Origin: CAYMLQ01 sp964390795
Lineage (GTDB): Bacteria > Verrucomicrobiota > Kiritimatiellia > RFP12 > UBA1067
Direction: 5' to 3'
Assembly (NCBI GenBank): GCA_964390795.1
Contig: CAYMLQ010000337.1
Span: 1-6,700 of the forward strand
DNA length: 6,700 nucleotides
The notes under the pieces were generated by a model, which searched no databases, was not told the origin of the DNA, and worked only from the letters and a program-made list of their open reading frames with translations. Shown here one piece after another: positions 1-6,318 of this stretch. The translations under genes were made by a program, and so were the position numbers. Position 1 is the stretch's first letter. Each line of letters opens with the position of its first letter.

Positions 1-399
1 CTGAGAAGACGCGATGAGGCGGTGTCGCAATGGCCGGTGGAGGCGGGGCGGGTGACGCTGGACTTGCCGCCGGAATCGCTGACCCAGGTGATCTTCGTGA
101 AGGAGGATCTGGCCAAGGTCGAGGAGCTGAGAATTGAAGAGGAGACTGCCACTCCAGGCGACTGCCGTGCGCTAGGGCTGCACGAGACCACCCGCCTGCG
201 CGCGTCGGGTCGCATCGGCGAAAAATGGATCGATCTCTCCGAACTGAATGTGACGTGGTCCAGTTCCGCACCTGAAGAGGTGAAGGTCTATCAGGGAGGG
301 TTGACCCAGCGCGTGAGCCTCCGGCTGGCGGCGGTGACCCTTACCGCCAAGACGCTGAACGGGGTTGGTAGCAAAGTGATCGTAACGGAACGGAATTAA
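1..399 (+). CDS. C-terminal fragment of a probable secreted protein with an Ig-like domain (5' end outside window)
   Basis: The frame is open from the first base to a TAA at 397-399, giving about 132 residues with no convincing start. I therefore read it as the 3' end of a longer gene; a GTG at 22 has no ribosome binding site. The first visible part, including the stretch VTLDLPPESLTQVIF, resembles the final beta-sandwich strand of glycoside hydrolases. The last 75 or so residues contain LGLHETTRLRASG, then DLSELNVTWSSSAPEEVKV, then a closing strand pattern ending VTLTAKTLNGVGSKVIVTE. This is the order seen in bacterial Ig-like (Big_2-type) domains, with the typical 'tWsSS.pe...v' core. Such domains usually end secreted or surface enzymes and adhesins. 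The stop lies 2 nt before the next ATG, so both were probably co-transcribed. The enzyme class cannot be told from this fragment. The Ig-like call is by eye and of moderate certainty. Confidence 0.65.
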   Translation: MRRRDEAVSQWPVEAGRVTLDLPPESLTQVIFVKEDLAKVEELRIEEETATPGDCRALGLHETTRLRASGRIGEKWIDLSELNVTWSSSAPEEVKVYQGGLTQRVSLRLAAVTLTAKTLNGVGSKVIVTERN

Positions 400-401
400 A
401 C

Positions 402-1170
402 ATGACACACTGTTTAAGGGTGTTTATTGTTTGGCTATTGGCGTTTGGTATAAGTGCGCAGTGCGGATTGTGTGGCGGGCCCGAAGCGAAGGTCGCGCCG
501 TACAAGGGACGGAACGTCATCTTTGTCGACGGACAGCCGTTGGCACCGATAATGTATTCCGGCACCGAGCACAGCCGGGAGACGTGGGAGGGGAAGCCGC
601 GACAGAGCCTTGCAGAGTTCACGGCGCAGGGATATGAGCTCATCCAGACCGACATGTGGTTCAAATACTCGCTGCGGCCGGACGGGACGTTCGACGTGGA
701 CGGCATTCGCAGGCAACTGGCCGGGATACTGGACGTGAATCCCAACGCGAAGATCGTGGTGCGGATCAATGTGTCGGCTCCGCGCTGGTGGCTGGAGGCT
801 CACACCAACGAGACGTGTAAGGTGACCTGTAACAAAACGGAGAAGGTCTCATTTGGAGGAAACAGCGCCGAGAGTCTGGCTTCCGAGGCGTAATGGCGGG
901 ACCGTTTACTACTTCGGGTTGCCACCTAAAACGGAAGTGTCGTTCTTCAAGGCGCTGATGCGAGAGGCGGGTGTGCGCACGTATGTCGAGAACACGGCCG
1001 CGCAAGACTATGTCGCAATAGGCGGCGGCGTCATCGGCATCTATTCCGTCAAGGGCGGCGAGAAGCTTATCCGTCCAACTCAGGGGGCGTCAGTTATGAT
1101 CAGCATGGTTCCCTTCTCGACGCGCTATTTCGACATCCGCACGGGAGATGAATTGACCCGGACCAAGTGA
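402..1170 (+). pseudogene. Secreted GH-A-clan (GH42-like) glycoside hydrolase, internally deleted and frame-disrupted
   Basis: The ATG at 402 opens a frame that runs to TAA at 891-893. Residues 1-19 look like a Sec signal peptide: an Arg, then the hydrophobic stretch VFIVWLLAFGI, then SA before a likely cleavage. Next come patterns typical of beta-galactosidase-like (alpha/beta)8 enzymes: FVDGQPLAPIMYSGTEHS, GYELIQTDMWF, and VVRINVSAPRWWLEAH, followed by SLASEA, where family members usually continue with a Trp-Arg helix. Directly after this, in a different frame (892-1170), the sequence reads NGGTVYYFGLPPKTEVSFFKALMREAGV and ends GDELTRTK. This is a typical C-terminal beta-sandwich tail of the same kind of enzyme. 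The two parts total about 255 residues, whereas related enzymes are several hundred residues longer. The barrel core that should carry the acid/base and nucleophile glutamates is absent. The likely cause is a deletion with its junction near 885-900, or an assembly join. I cannot name the substrate. Confidence 0.72.
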
Positions 1171-1311
1171 TGTTCGACCGCGTATAGCCATTTCAAGATG
1201 CAGACCACTCCTGACCACCTTCCTGCTTCGCGGCGGGTTCCGCAATGCCTTCGACGGCGACCGGAACACCGGCCAGATGCCGGCGAACGTCACGCGGCTG
1301 TGTTTGTCGCG
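1171..1311. other. Intergenic stretch between convergent genes, no assigned function
   Basis: These 141 bp separate the broken hydrolase (plus strand) from the ZIP transporter (minus strand). There is no T-tract terminator. A short inverted repeat, CCGGC-CAGAT-GCCGG, lies at about 1269-1283. Frame 2 of the plus strand is open and reads LLTTFLLRGGFRNAFDGDRN, which could be a gene relic, but it has no start or ribosome binding site. The minus strand is also open over the same bases, as is common at this GC content. Confidence 0.4.
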
Positions 1312-2127
1312 TCACCCCAGCGCCACGTCGAGGAACATCATCGTGGCAAAGCCTGTCATGACGCCCAGCGTGGGCACGTCCGAACCGCGCGTCTGCTGCG
1401 ATTCGGGGATCAGCTCTTCCGCTACCACGTAGATCATCGCGCCGGCCGCGAACGACAGCGCATAGGGCAGCAGGGCCGACATGCTGATGACCGCAACTGC
1501 GCCGACGACAGCGGCAAGCGGCTCCACAGCCCCCGACGCCTGGCCATACAGGAAAGCCTTCCAGCGCGAGAAGCCCTCGCGCCTCAGCGGCACCGAAACG
1601 GCTGCGCCCTCAGGGAAGTTCTGCAGGCCGATGCCGAGCGCCAGCGCGATCGCTCCGCCCAGCGTCGCCCCGTTGCCGCCCGCCGCCACCGCGCCGAACG
1701 CCACGCCCACGGCGAGGCCTTCGGGGATGTTGTGCAGCGTGATGGCCAGCACCAGCAGCACGCTGCGCCGCCAGTGCGTGTGGATGCCCTCCGGCTCGGC
1801 GCGGTGGTGTCCGCCCGGATGCAGGTGCGGCATCAGCTTGTCCGCGAGCCACAGGAAGCCGCCCCCCGCCAGGAAGCCGGTCACCGCCGGCAGCGTGCCC
1901 GAGCCGCCCGCCTTTTCCGCCATCTCGATGGCCGGGGCTAGCAGCGACCAGAAGGAGGCGGCGATCATCACGCCTGAGGCGAACCCCAGCATGCCGTTCA
2001 GCACGTTGCGGTTAATGGTCTTGAAGAAGAAGACCAGCGCCGCACCCAGCGCGGTCACGCCCCAGGTGAATAGCGAGGCGAACAAGGCCTGCGTCACAGC
2101 CCCGTACTGGTTCAGAAAATCGGTCAT
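1312..2127 (-). CDS. ZIP-family divalent metal transporter, GufA subfamily
   Basis: This 271-residue inner-membrane protein is predicted to move zinc or related divalent metals into the cytoplasm. About eight hydrophobic segments can be seen, roughly at residues 10-35, 43-65, 78-98, 122-148, 153-180, 192-213, 216-237 and 253-270. The two ZIP metal-site helices carry HNIPEGLAVG (132-141) and LQNFPEGAAVSVPLRREG (168-185). The Gln-Asn-Phe-Pro-Glu-Gly form, followed by YGQASGAVEPL (194-204) and EELIPES (237-243), is the GufA/ZIP11-like pattern rather than that of E. coli ZupT. A His-rich loop, HLHPGGHH with IHTH nearby (101-118), lies between segments 3 and 4, as in many ZIP proteins, and may bind metal. 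The ATG at 2127 is supported by an AAAGGA ribosome binding site 5 nt upstream. The gene follows murA by 39 nt and may share its transcript. Metal specificity cannot be read from sequence. Confidence 0.95.
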   Translation of the reverse strand: MTDFLNQYGAVTQALFASLFTWGVTALGAALVFFFKTINRNVLNGMLGFASGVMIAASFWSLLAPAIEMAEKAGGSGTLPAVTGFLAGGGFLWLADKLMPHLHPGGHHRAEPEGIHTHWRRSVLLVLAITLHNIPEGLAVGVAFGAVAAGGNGATLGGAIALALGIGLQNFPEGAAVSVPLRREGFSRWKAFLYGQASGAVEPLAAVVGAVAVISMSALLPYALSFAAGAMIYVVAEELIPESQQTRGSDVPTLGVMTGFATMMFLDVALG

Positions 2128-2132
2128 AGGTG

Positions 2133-2138
2133 TCCTTT
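2133..2138 (-). promoter_or_regulatory. Shine-Dalgarno site of the ZIP transporter gene
   Basis: On the minus strand, AAAGGA ends 5 nt before the ATG at 2127. It is the clearest ribosome binding site in the window and fixes the start of the transporter. By contrast, murA and the 652-residue gene show no obvious purine-rich site before their starts. Confidence 0.7.
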
Positions 2139-2166
2139 GCCTGTTGCAGGCTACAGTCTTTCTCGA

Positions 2167-3459
2167 TCAGTCGTTCACGCGCTCGATACTCGCGCCCAGG
2201 CGCCGCAGCTCGACCTCGACCGCCTCGTAGCCGCGGTCGATACTGCCCGCGTTGTGAATCTGCGTCTCGCCTTTGGCGCAGAGCGCCGCGATGAGCAGCG
2301 CCATGCCCGCCCGGATATCGGGGCTGGCCACGCGCGTGCCGTGGAGCTGAGCGGGGCCGGTTACCACGATGCGGTGCGGGTCGCACTGCACGATGCGCGC
2401 GCCCATGCCGATCAGGTGGTCCACGAAATACATGCGGCTCTCGAACATCTTCTCGAAAAAGAGCATGGTGCCGCGGGTCTGCGTCGCGAGCACGATCAGC
2501 ACGCTCATCAGGTCGGAGGGGAACATGGGCCAGGGGCCGTCCTCGATTTTCGGGATCACATCGCCGAGGTCGTACGAGGTCTTGAGCTTCTGCCGGGCCG
2601 GCAGCTTGAGCGTCTTGGCCTCGCGGTCGATGGCCCACTTGACGCCGAAGCGCTTGAAGGGCTTTTCCAAAACCTCGAAGTCGCCCGGCTCGACATCCGC
2701 GATGGTCAGTTCGCCGCCGGTGACCAGCGCGGCCGCCAGATAGCTGCCGGCGTCGATATAGTCCGGGCCGATACGCTGCTCGGTGCCGTGCAGCTCGGCT
2801 ACGCCCTCGATCGTGAGGCGGTTCGTGCCGAGGCCCGCGATTTTTCCGCCCATGGCGTTGAGCATGCGGCAGAGATCTTGCACGTGCGGCTCGCAGGCGG
2901 TGTTGTAGAGCGTGGTCGTGCCCTTGGCGAGGGCGGCGGCCATGACCAGATTTTCGGTGGCGGTCACGCTCGCCTCGTCGAGCAGGATGCGCTGCGCCTC
3001 CAGCCCCTTGGGCGCCTTGAAGGAGTAGCAGCCGTTGGCGCGGACCGCGGCGCCGAGCTGGCGGAAGCCGTCGAGATGGGTGTCGATGCGGCGCCGGCCG
3101 ATCACGTCGCCGCCGGGCGGGTAGAGCTTGGCCGAGCCGCAGCGGGCCAGCAGCGGGCCGGCGAAAAGGATCGAGGAGCGCACCTTGCCGCACAGCGCCT
3201 TGTTCAGGTGCGTGGTTCGGATTTTGTTGGCATGGATGCGGACGGTGTTGGAGGCGGGGTCGAGATCCACGCTGGCGCCCATTTCGGTGAGCAGCTCCAG
3301 CATGGTGCGCACGTCGGCGATGAGCGGCAGGTTGCGCAGGACAACGGGTTCGGAGGTAAGCAGGCTCGCGGCCAGCGTGGGGGGGGCGGCGTTCTTGTTG
3401 CCGGGCGTGCGGTGTGCGGCGCGGACGGGTTTGCCGGCTTTGATGATAAATTTGGACAT
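2167..3459 (-). CDS. murA: UDP-N-acetylglucosamine 1-carboxyvinyltransferase (MurA), Asp-type active site
   Basis: MurA transfers enolpyruvate from phosphoenolpyruvate to UDP-GlcNAc, the first committed step of peptidoglycan synthesis, in the cytoplasm. The 430 residues match the usual length. By family knowledge, the visible landmarks are GNKNAAPPTLAASLL with the catalytic Lys22, the active-site loop PPGGDVIGRRRIDTH (114-128), FPSDL with the general-base Asp316, and IDRGYEAVEVELRRLGASIE at the C-terminus with Arg409. The loop residue that is Cys115 in E. coli MurA is Asp118 here (codon GAC, minus strand 3108-3106). Asp at this position is known from mycobacterial and chlamydial MurA; it keeps activity and prevents alkylation by fosfomycin. 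I chose the ATG at 3459 because the family N-terminus begins there; the frame is open further upstream to 3549 but has no family sequence. No strong ribosome binding site is visible. The gene sits after a predicted terminator and so probably has its own promoter. Confidence 0.97.
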   Translation of the reverse strand: MSKFIIKAGKPVRAAHRTPGNKNAAPPTLAASLLTSEPVVLRNLPLIADVRTMLELLTEMGASVDLDPASNTVRIHANKIRTTHLNKALCGKVRSSILFAGPLLARCGSAKLYPPGGDVIGRRRIDTHLDGFRQLGAAVRANGCYSFKAPKGLEAQRILLDEASVTATENLVMAAALAKGTTTLYNTACEPHVQDLCRMLNAMGGKIAGLGTNRLTIEGVAELHGTEQRIGPDYIDAGSYLAAALVTGGELTIADVEPGDFEVLEKPFKRFGVKWAIDREAKTLKLPARQKLKTSYDLGDVIPKIEDGPWPMFPSDLMSVLIVLATQTRGTMLFFEKMFESRMYFVDHLIGMGARIVQCDPHRIVVTGPAQLHGTRVASPDIRAGMALLIAALCAKGETQIHNAGSIDRGYEAVEVELRRLGASIERVND

Positions 3460-3571
3460 GGCAGAATAGGGTTCAGAGGAGTAAGGGTTCGGGTGGGACG
3501 AAAGGTTCGTGACCCGCACAAGGCGTCTGACACACGTGTAGCAAACCAAAAATCAGGGGAAAAGAGAACAC
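3460..3571 (-). other. Upstream region of murA, likely to hold its promoter
   Basis: This non-coding gap of 112 bp lies between the predicted nudC terminator and the murA ATG. It is less GC-rich than the flanking genes, with T-rich tracts on the minus strand near 3540-3571. Because a terminator precedes it, murA should start its transcript here. I could not find a convincing -35/-10 pair, so no promoter is placed. A perfect 8-bp palindrome, ACACGTGT, lies at 3532-3539; one such site is not enough to call an operator. Confidence 0.4.
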
Positions 3572-3603
3572 AAAAAAACGTCACATGGGCGGCGGCTGCG
3601 ACG
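3572..3603 (-). terminator. Intrinsic terminator overlapping the end of nudC
   Basis: Read on the minus strand, CGTCGCA (3603-3597) pairs with TGTGACG (3585-3579) across an 11-nt loop. This makes a 7-bp stem with one G-U wobble. It is followed at once by seven T residues (3578-3572). The 5' arm and loop encode the last residues of NudC, and the 3' arm contains its TGA stop (3583-3581). The stem is short and the loop long, so strength is uncertain, but the position and T run are as expected for Rho-independent termination of the folD-nudC unit. Confidence 0.65.
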
Positions 3604-4327
3604 CGAAGAAGGCGTCGATCAGGCGGCGGGCGATGCTGAAGGGCGAGGGGAGGGGGGGCAGGTGGTCGCGGTCAAACCAGCCGGCCTCGGCGATCTCCTC
3701 GCCGTCGGGCGTGACCTCGCCGCCCGCGTATTCGGCGGTGAAGCCGACCATCAGGTTGTTGGGAAAGGGCCAGGGCTGGCTGGAGGCGTAGCGGATGTTG
3801 GTGACGCGCACGCCAACCTCCTCGGCGACCTCGCGCGCGACAGCCGCCTCCAGCGTTTCGTTGGCTTCGACGAACCCGGCGACCACGCTCCAGAACGGAA
3901 AGGCGCCTTGCGCCTTGTGCGCGAGCAGAACCTGGTTGCCACGCGAGACGAGGGCGATCACCACGGGGTTGAGGCGCGGATAGACGCAGAGGCTGCAGGC
4001 CGGGCACTGCATGGCGCGCTCGGTGGCGTGGTGTGCGAGCGGCGCGCCGCAGGCCCCGCAGAAGCGGTGGGTGAGGCGCCAGTGCAGGAGCTGACGCGCG
4101 AGGCCGGCCTCCGCGAACGCTTCGGCGGGAACGAGGTCGTAGAGGGCGCGCAGCCCCATCAGTTCGGCGCCGGCGACGGGCGCTTCTCCCGACTCCGCAA
4201 CGGAGAGCTGGGCCGTGACGGGCTCGACCGGCTCCGAAGGTGCGGCATCGAAGAGATACTCGACGCCTGATTCGGTGGTGCGCCGGATCCAGAGCTGGTC
4301 ACCCTTGAACAGAAGGAGTCGTCTCAC
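3581..4327 (-). CDS. nudC: NAD(H) pyrophosphatase / NAD-capped RNA decapping Nudix hydrolase (NudC)
   Basis: NudC hydrolyses NADH to NMNH and AMP and, in E. coli, removes the NAD cap from RNA; it is cytoplasmic. From the GTG at 4327 the protein has 248 residues, close to the E. coli length. An N-terminal beta domain is followed by a zinc ribbon with Cys90, Cys93, Cys108 and Cys111, spaced as in E. coli NudC, and then YPRLNPVVI (116-124). The Nudix box GX5EX7REUXEEXGU is complete at 151-173 (Gly151, Glu157, Arg165, Glu166, Glu169, Glu170, Gly172). The NudC-specific motif SQPWPFPNN follows at 183-191 and separates it from other Nudix enzymes. I chose GTG because family homology starts at RRLLLFKGD. 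The longer ATG frame (from 4414) would add 29 unrelated residues that lie inside the upstream gene. The start overlaps the upstream stop as GTGA (4 nt), which suggests translational coupling. Confidence 0.95.
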   Translation of the reverse strand: MRRLLLFKGDQLWIRRTTESGVEYLFDAAPSEPVEPVTAQLSVAESGEAPVAGAELMGLRALYDLVPAEAFAEAGLARQLLHWRLTHRFCGACGAPLAHHATERAMQCPACSLCVYPRLNPVVIALVSRGNQVLLAHKAQGAFPFWSVVAGFVEANETLEAAVAREVAEEVGVRVTNIRYASSQPWPFPNNLMVGFTAEYAGGEVTPDGEEIAEAGWFDRDHLPPLPSPFSIARRLIDAFFASQPPPM

Positions 4328-6282
4328 GTGTTGAGGATTCCGATGTGGTTGCGAAGGATGGCGGTCAGGGATTCGACGTCGGTTACGGCGAGACGGTGCA
4401 GGATACTCAGCCACCGGAAGGCGAAGCTCCCAGCCGGGTCAACGGGGTGGGGCTTGAAAAGATTGTCGAACGCGCGCTTGCGGAACTGATACTCCTGCTG
4501 GGTGTGTTCGAATCGATTGCGGAATGCCAGCAGGAAGATTTCCGCGAACTCAACCGCATTGCGCATATGGGAGGCGCGCTTGTTCACTGAATTGGCGTAG
4601 GCGCTGGCGCACACGTGGAGCGGGTACTGGTACTCTGTGAAGGTGCCGGTATGATCTGAGACGATCAGGTGATCAGGCTGGCCCTGGTCGTCGAACACGA
4701 TCACTTCGTCACCGTCGTCGAACATGACGCGCTTGTCGGCATAAGCGCGCCCGACGATCATGTTGGTGGCGGCCGCTTCGCCGAGCAACCGGGCCAGGCG
4801 GCGGTTGAATTCCGGGTCTGTATACCGGCGCGTATGAATCTTGTCGGTGACAGAGCCCCTGATGTACTGGCGCTCGAAATAAACCACCCACAAACGCGTG
4901 CCGTGATACGCCTTGTTGCTACCCGAGTAGGTTTCGCGGATTCGCCCTGTGGTGACTTTGGTGGGCAGGTTCATGCCGAGTTGGCGGCAGCCGAGGCGCC
5001 GGTCCAGAATGTAATCGGTGTAATCGGCCGCCTCCATGATCGACTGGATCAGATCCTTGCCTTCATCGAGGTGTTCGTAGACGCACCACTTCTGAAAGCG
5101 AAGGATGTTGAACTCGGCGGTGGGGCTGTCCGCCTCCTTCACCTGCACGACATAAACGGTGGGACGGCGGAGCGCGTCCTGCGGGCGGGATGAGAGCGAG
5201 CGGCCGATGCGCCCGACGTTGATGAACTCGATATTGCTGAGTTCGCGCATGTAGTTGAAGATCACGCCTCGGGCGCGCAAGTCGCACAGCGCTCGAAACT
5301 CTGGCGTTTCAGGCGTCGTGTCGGGCTCTTCAAACACCGAGTCGAAAATTAGTTCGCCGTTCTCGATACGCGCGCCCGGCAGCCACTCGATCTGCATGTA
5401 GAACTCGGGGGAGATGCCGGGGATGATCTCCTCGGAAACAACCGTGTTGGGTTGGGAAATCAAGGCCGAGCACATGAGGTTGCGCCATTCGATGTTGTCG
5501 GGCCCCTCGTCCTGGAGCGCTTCGGGGACGGACTGGCGGAAGGTGTCGTGCAACTTCTGGTAGGCGGTGCGGAGGACCTCGATCACCAGGCCCTCCACGT
5601 TCAGCGCTTCAAAGGCTTGGCGGGTGAAGGCGCAGCCCGGCGGGAAGATGTCGACCTCCGGGTGCCCGAAACGGTTGCGCATGGCGCTGTGCTTGGCGAT
5701 TTCGCGGAGGTGCGAGCGGAAGAGGTCATCCGGCAGCGAGGCGAGCCAGCCGAACGTGTCGAGCGTGAGAAAACGCGTGCCTGTGGACGGGTTGTAAAAG
5801 TAGATCGGCATGCCGCCGATGGCGACGCGGGCGGTGGCGATCAGGCGGTTGATCTCTTCGGCTGAAAAAGGAATGCGGCTCATGCGCCAGTTTTCGCCTC
5901 GGGCGCAGAGGGCGCTGCGCACCCGCTCGTGCTGCGTGTTGAGAAAGCGGATCTTGCGCTTGGAGACGAATGTCTGCAAGAGCTCGTCAGCCTCGAAGGC
6001 CAGGCCCATGGCGTAGGGGTCGGGGCGGATCAGCACAAACTGGTCGTCAAACAGCAGATCCACCGAGTGCGACATCTCGGCGTCGACGTCGTCGTTGGTG
6101 AGTTTAGGGAGGCCCGCCTGGGACCGCTCGTGGTTCAGCTCTTTGATCCACGCGAGGCGCTGTGTGGCATGGATGCCGGTCTGGGTGACCAGGCCTGGCG
6201 TGCGCAGAAAAACCGTGCCGATCCTGGATTTCAGCCGGCCCGTTTCATCCCGCGCAAAAATGGGTTCTCCGAGAATTTTCAT
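4324..6282 (-). CDS. Uncharacterised 652-residue cytoplasmic protein
   Basis: I do not recognise this family. The 652-residue frame is a genuine gene by context: it fills the space between folD and nudC, has an ATG 22 nt after the folD stop, and overlaps the nudC start by 4 nt. There is no signal peptide or membrane segment, and the sequence is rich in charged residues with many Arg, so it is probably a soluble cytoplasmic protein. Visible landmarks are an N-terminal segment MKILGEPIFARDETGRLKSR, an acidic-aromatic patch DLLFDDQFVLIRPDPYAMG (75-93), a Gly-containing turn GRIGRSLSSRP (357-367) followed by VYVVQVKEAD (376-385), an acidic turn FDDGDEVIVFDD (521-532), and a helical C-terminus (about 560-650). 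The Gly-loop, then a VxVK-like strand, then an Asp-rich turn is faintly like a protein or small-molecule kinase fold. That is a weak by-eye impression. No ribosome binding site is obvious. The start is accepted because upstream bases belong to the folD hairpin. Confidence 0.85.
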   Translation of the reverse strand: MKILGEPIFARDETGRLKSRIGTVFLRTPGLVTQTGIHATQRLAWIKELNHERSQAGLPKLTNDDVDAEMSHSVDLLFDDQFVLIRPDPYAMGLAFEADELLQTFVSKRKIRFLNTQHERVRSALCARGENWRMSRIPFSAEEINRLIATARVAIGGMPIYFYNPSTGTRFLTLDTFGWLASLPDDLFRSHLREIAKHSAMRNRFGHPEVDIFPPGCAFTRQAFEALNVEGLVIEVLRTAYQKLHDTFRQSVPEALQDEGPDNIEWRNLMCSALISQPNTVVSEEIIPGISPEFYMQIEWLPGARIENGELIFDSVFEEPDTTPETPEFRALCDLRARGVIFNYMRELSNIEFINVGRIGRSLSSRPQDALRRPTVYVVQVKEADSPTAEFNILRFQKWCVYEHLDEGKDLIQSIMEAADYTDYILDRRLGCRQLGMNLPTKVTTGRIRETYSGSNKAYHGTRLWVVYFERQYIRGSVTDKIHTRRYTDPEFNRRLARLLGEAAATNMIVGRAYADKRVMFDDGDEVIVFDDQGQPDHLIVSDHTGTFTEYQYPLHVCASAYANSVNKRASHMRNAVEFAEIFLLAFRNRFEHTQQEYQFRKRAFDNLFKPHPVDPAGSFAFRWLSILHRLAVTDVESLTAILRNHIGILNT

Positions 6283-6291
6283 GGCGTTCGC

Positions 6292-6318
6292 GTCGGGCGA
6301 ATCATTATTCGCCCTGAC
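6292..6318 (-). other. Perfect hairpin spanning the folD stop codon
   Basis: GGGCGAAT (6295-6302) and ATTCGCCC (6307-6314) form a perfect 8-bp inverted repeat with a 4-nt loop. With one bulged base it extends by three pairs (6292-6294 with 6316-6318). On the minus strand it contains the folD TAA followed in frame by TGA, giving tandem stops. No T run follows, so it is not a standard intrinsic terminator. It could be an RNA processing or stabilising structure, or a translation-coupling element between folD and the next gene, whose ATG lies 12 nt beyond the 8-bp stem. Confidence 0.6.

Noticed and set aside
1269..1283. Inverted repeat CCGGC-CAGAT-GCCGG as a bidirectional terminator
   Set aside because: It has a 5-bp stem with no T run on either side.
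1198..1941. Long plus-strand open frame opposite the ZIP gene
   Set aside because: It is antisense to a clear membrane transporter, is Arg/His-rich, and has no family-like sequence; it reflects GC-rich codon bias.
2139..2151. Small inverted repeat GCCTG-TTG-CAGGC between murA and the ZIP gene, considered as a terminator or attenuator
   Set aside because: The stem is only 5 bp with a 3-nt loop and no T run follows; it is expected by chance in GC-rich DNA.
3532..3539. Palindrome ACACGTGT upstream of murA as a possible operator
   Set aside because: A single 8-bp palindrome with no second copy and no recognisable promoter beside it is not enough.
3460..3549. Extended MurA N-terminus from the in-frame TTG at 3549
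   Set aside because: The added residues do not match MurA, whose conserved N-terminus starts at MSKFIIKAGKP, and the region is better explained as the upstream region.
2137..3639. 500-codon plus-strand open frame opposite murA
   Set aside because: It covers a well-recognised murA on the other strand, and its Ala/Gly/Arg/Asp-heavy composition is that of a shadow frame.
4328..4414. Longer NudC start at ATG 4414, adding 29 residues
   Set aside because: The extra residues are Arg/Pro-rich, unlike NudC N-termini, and lie wholly inside the upstream gene; the GTG at 4327 gives a standard GTGA overlap.
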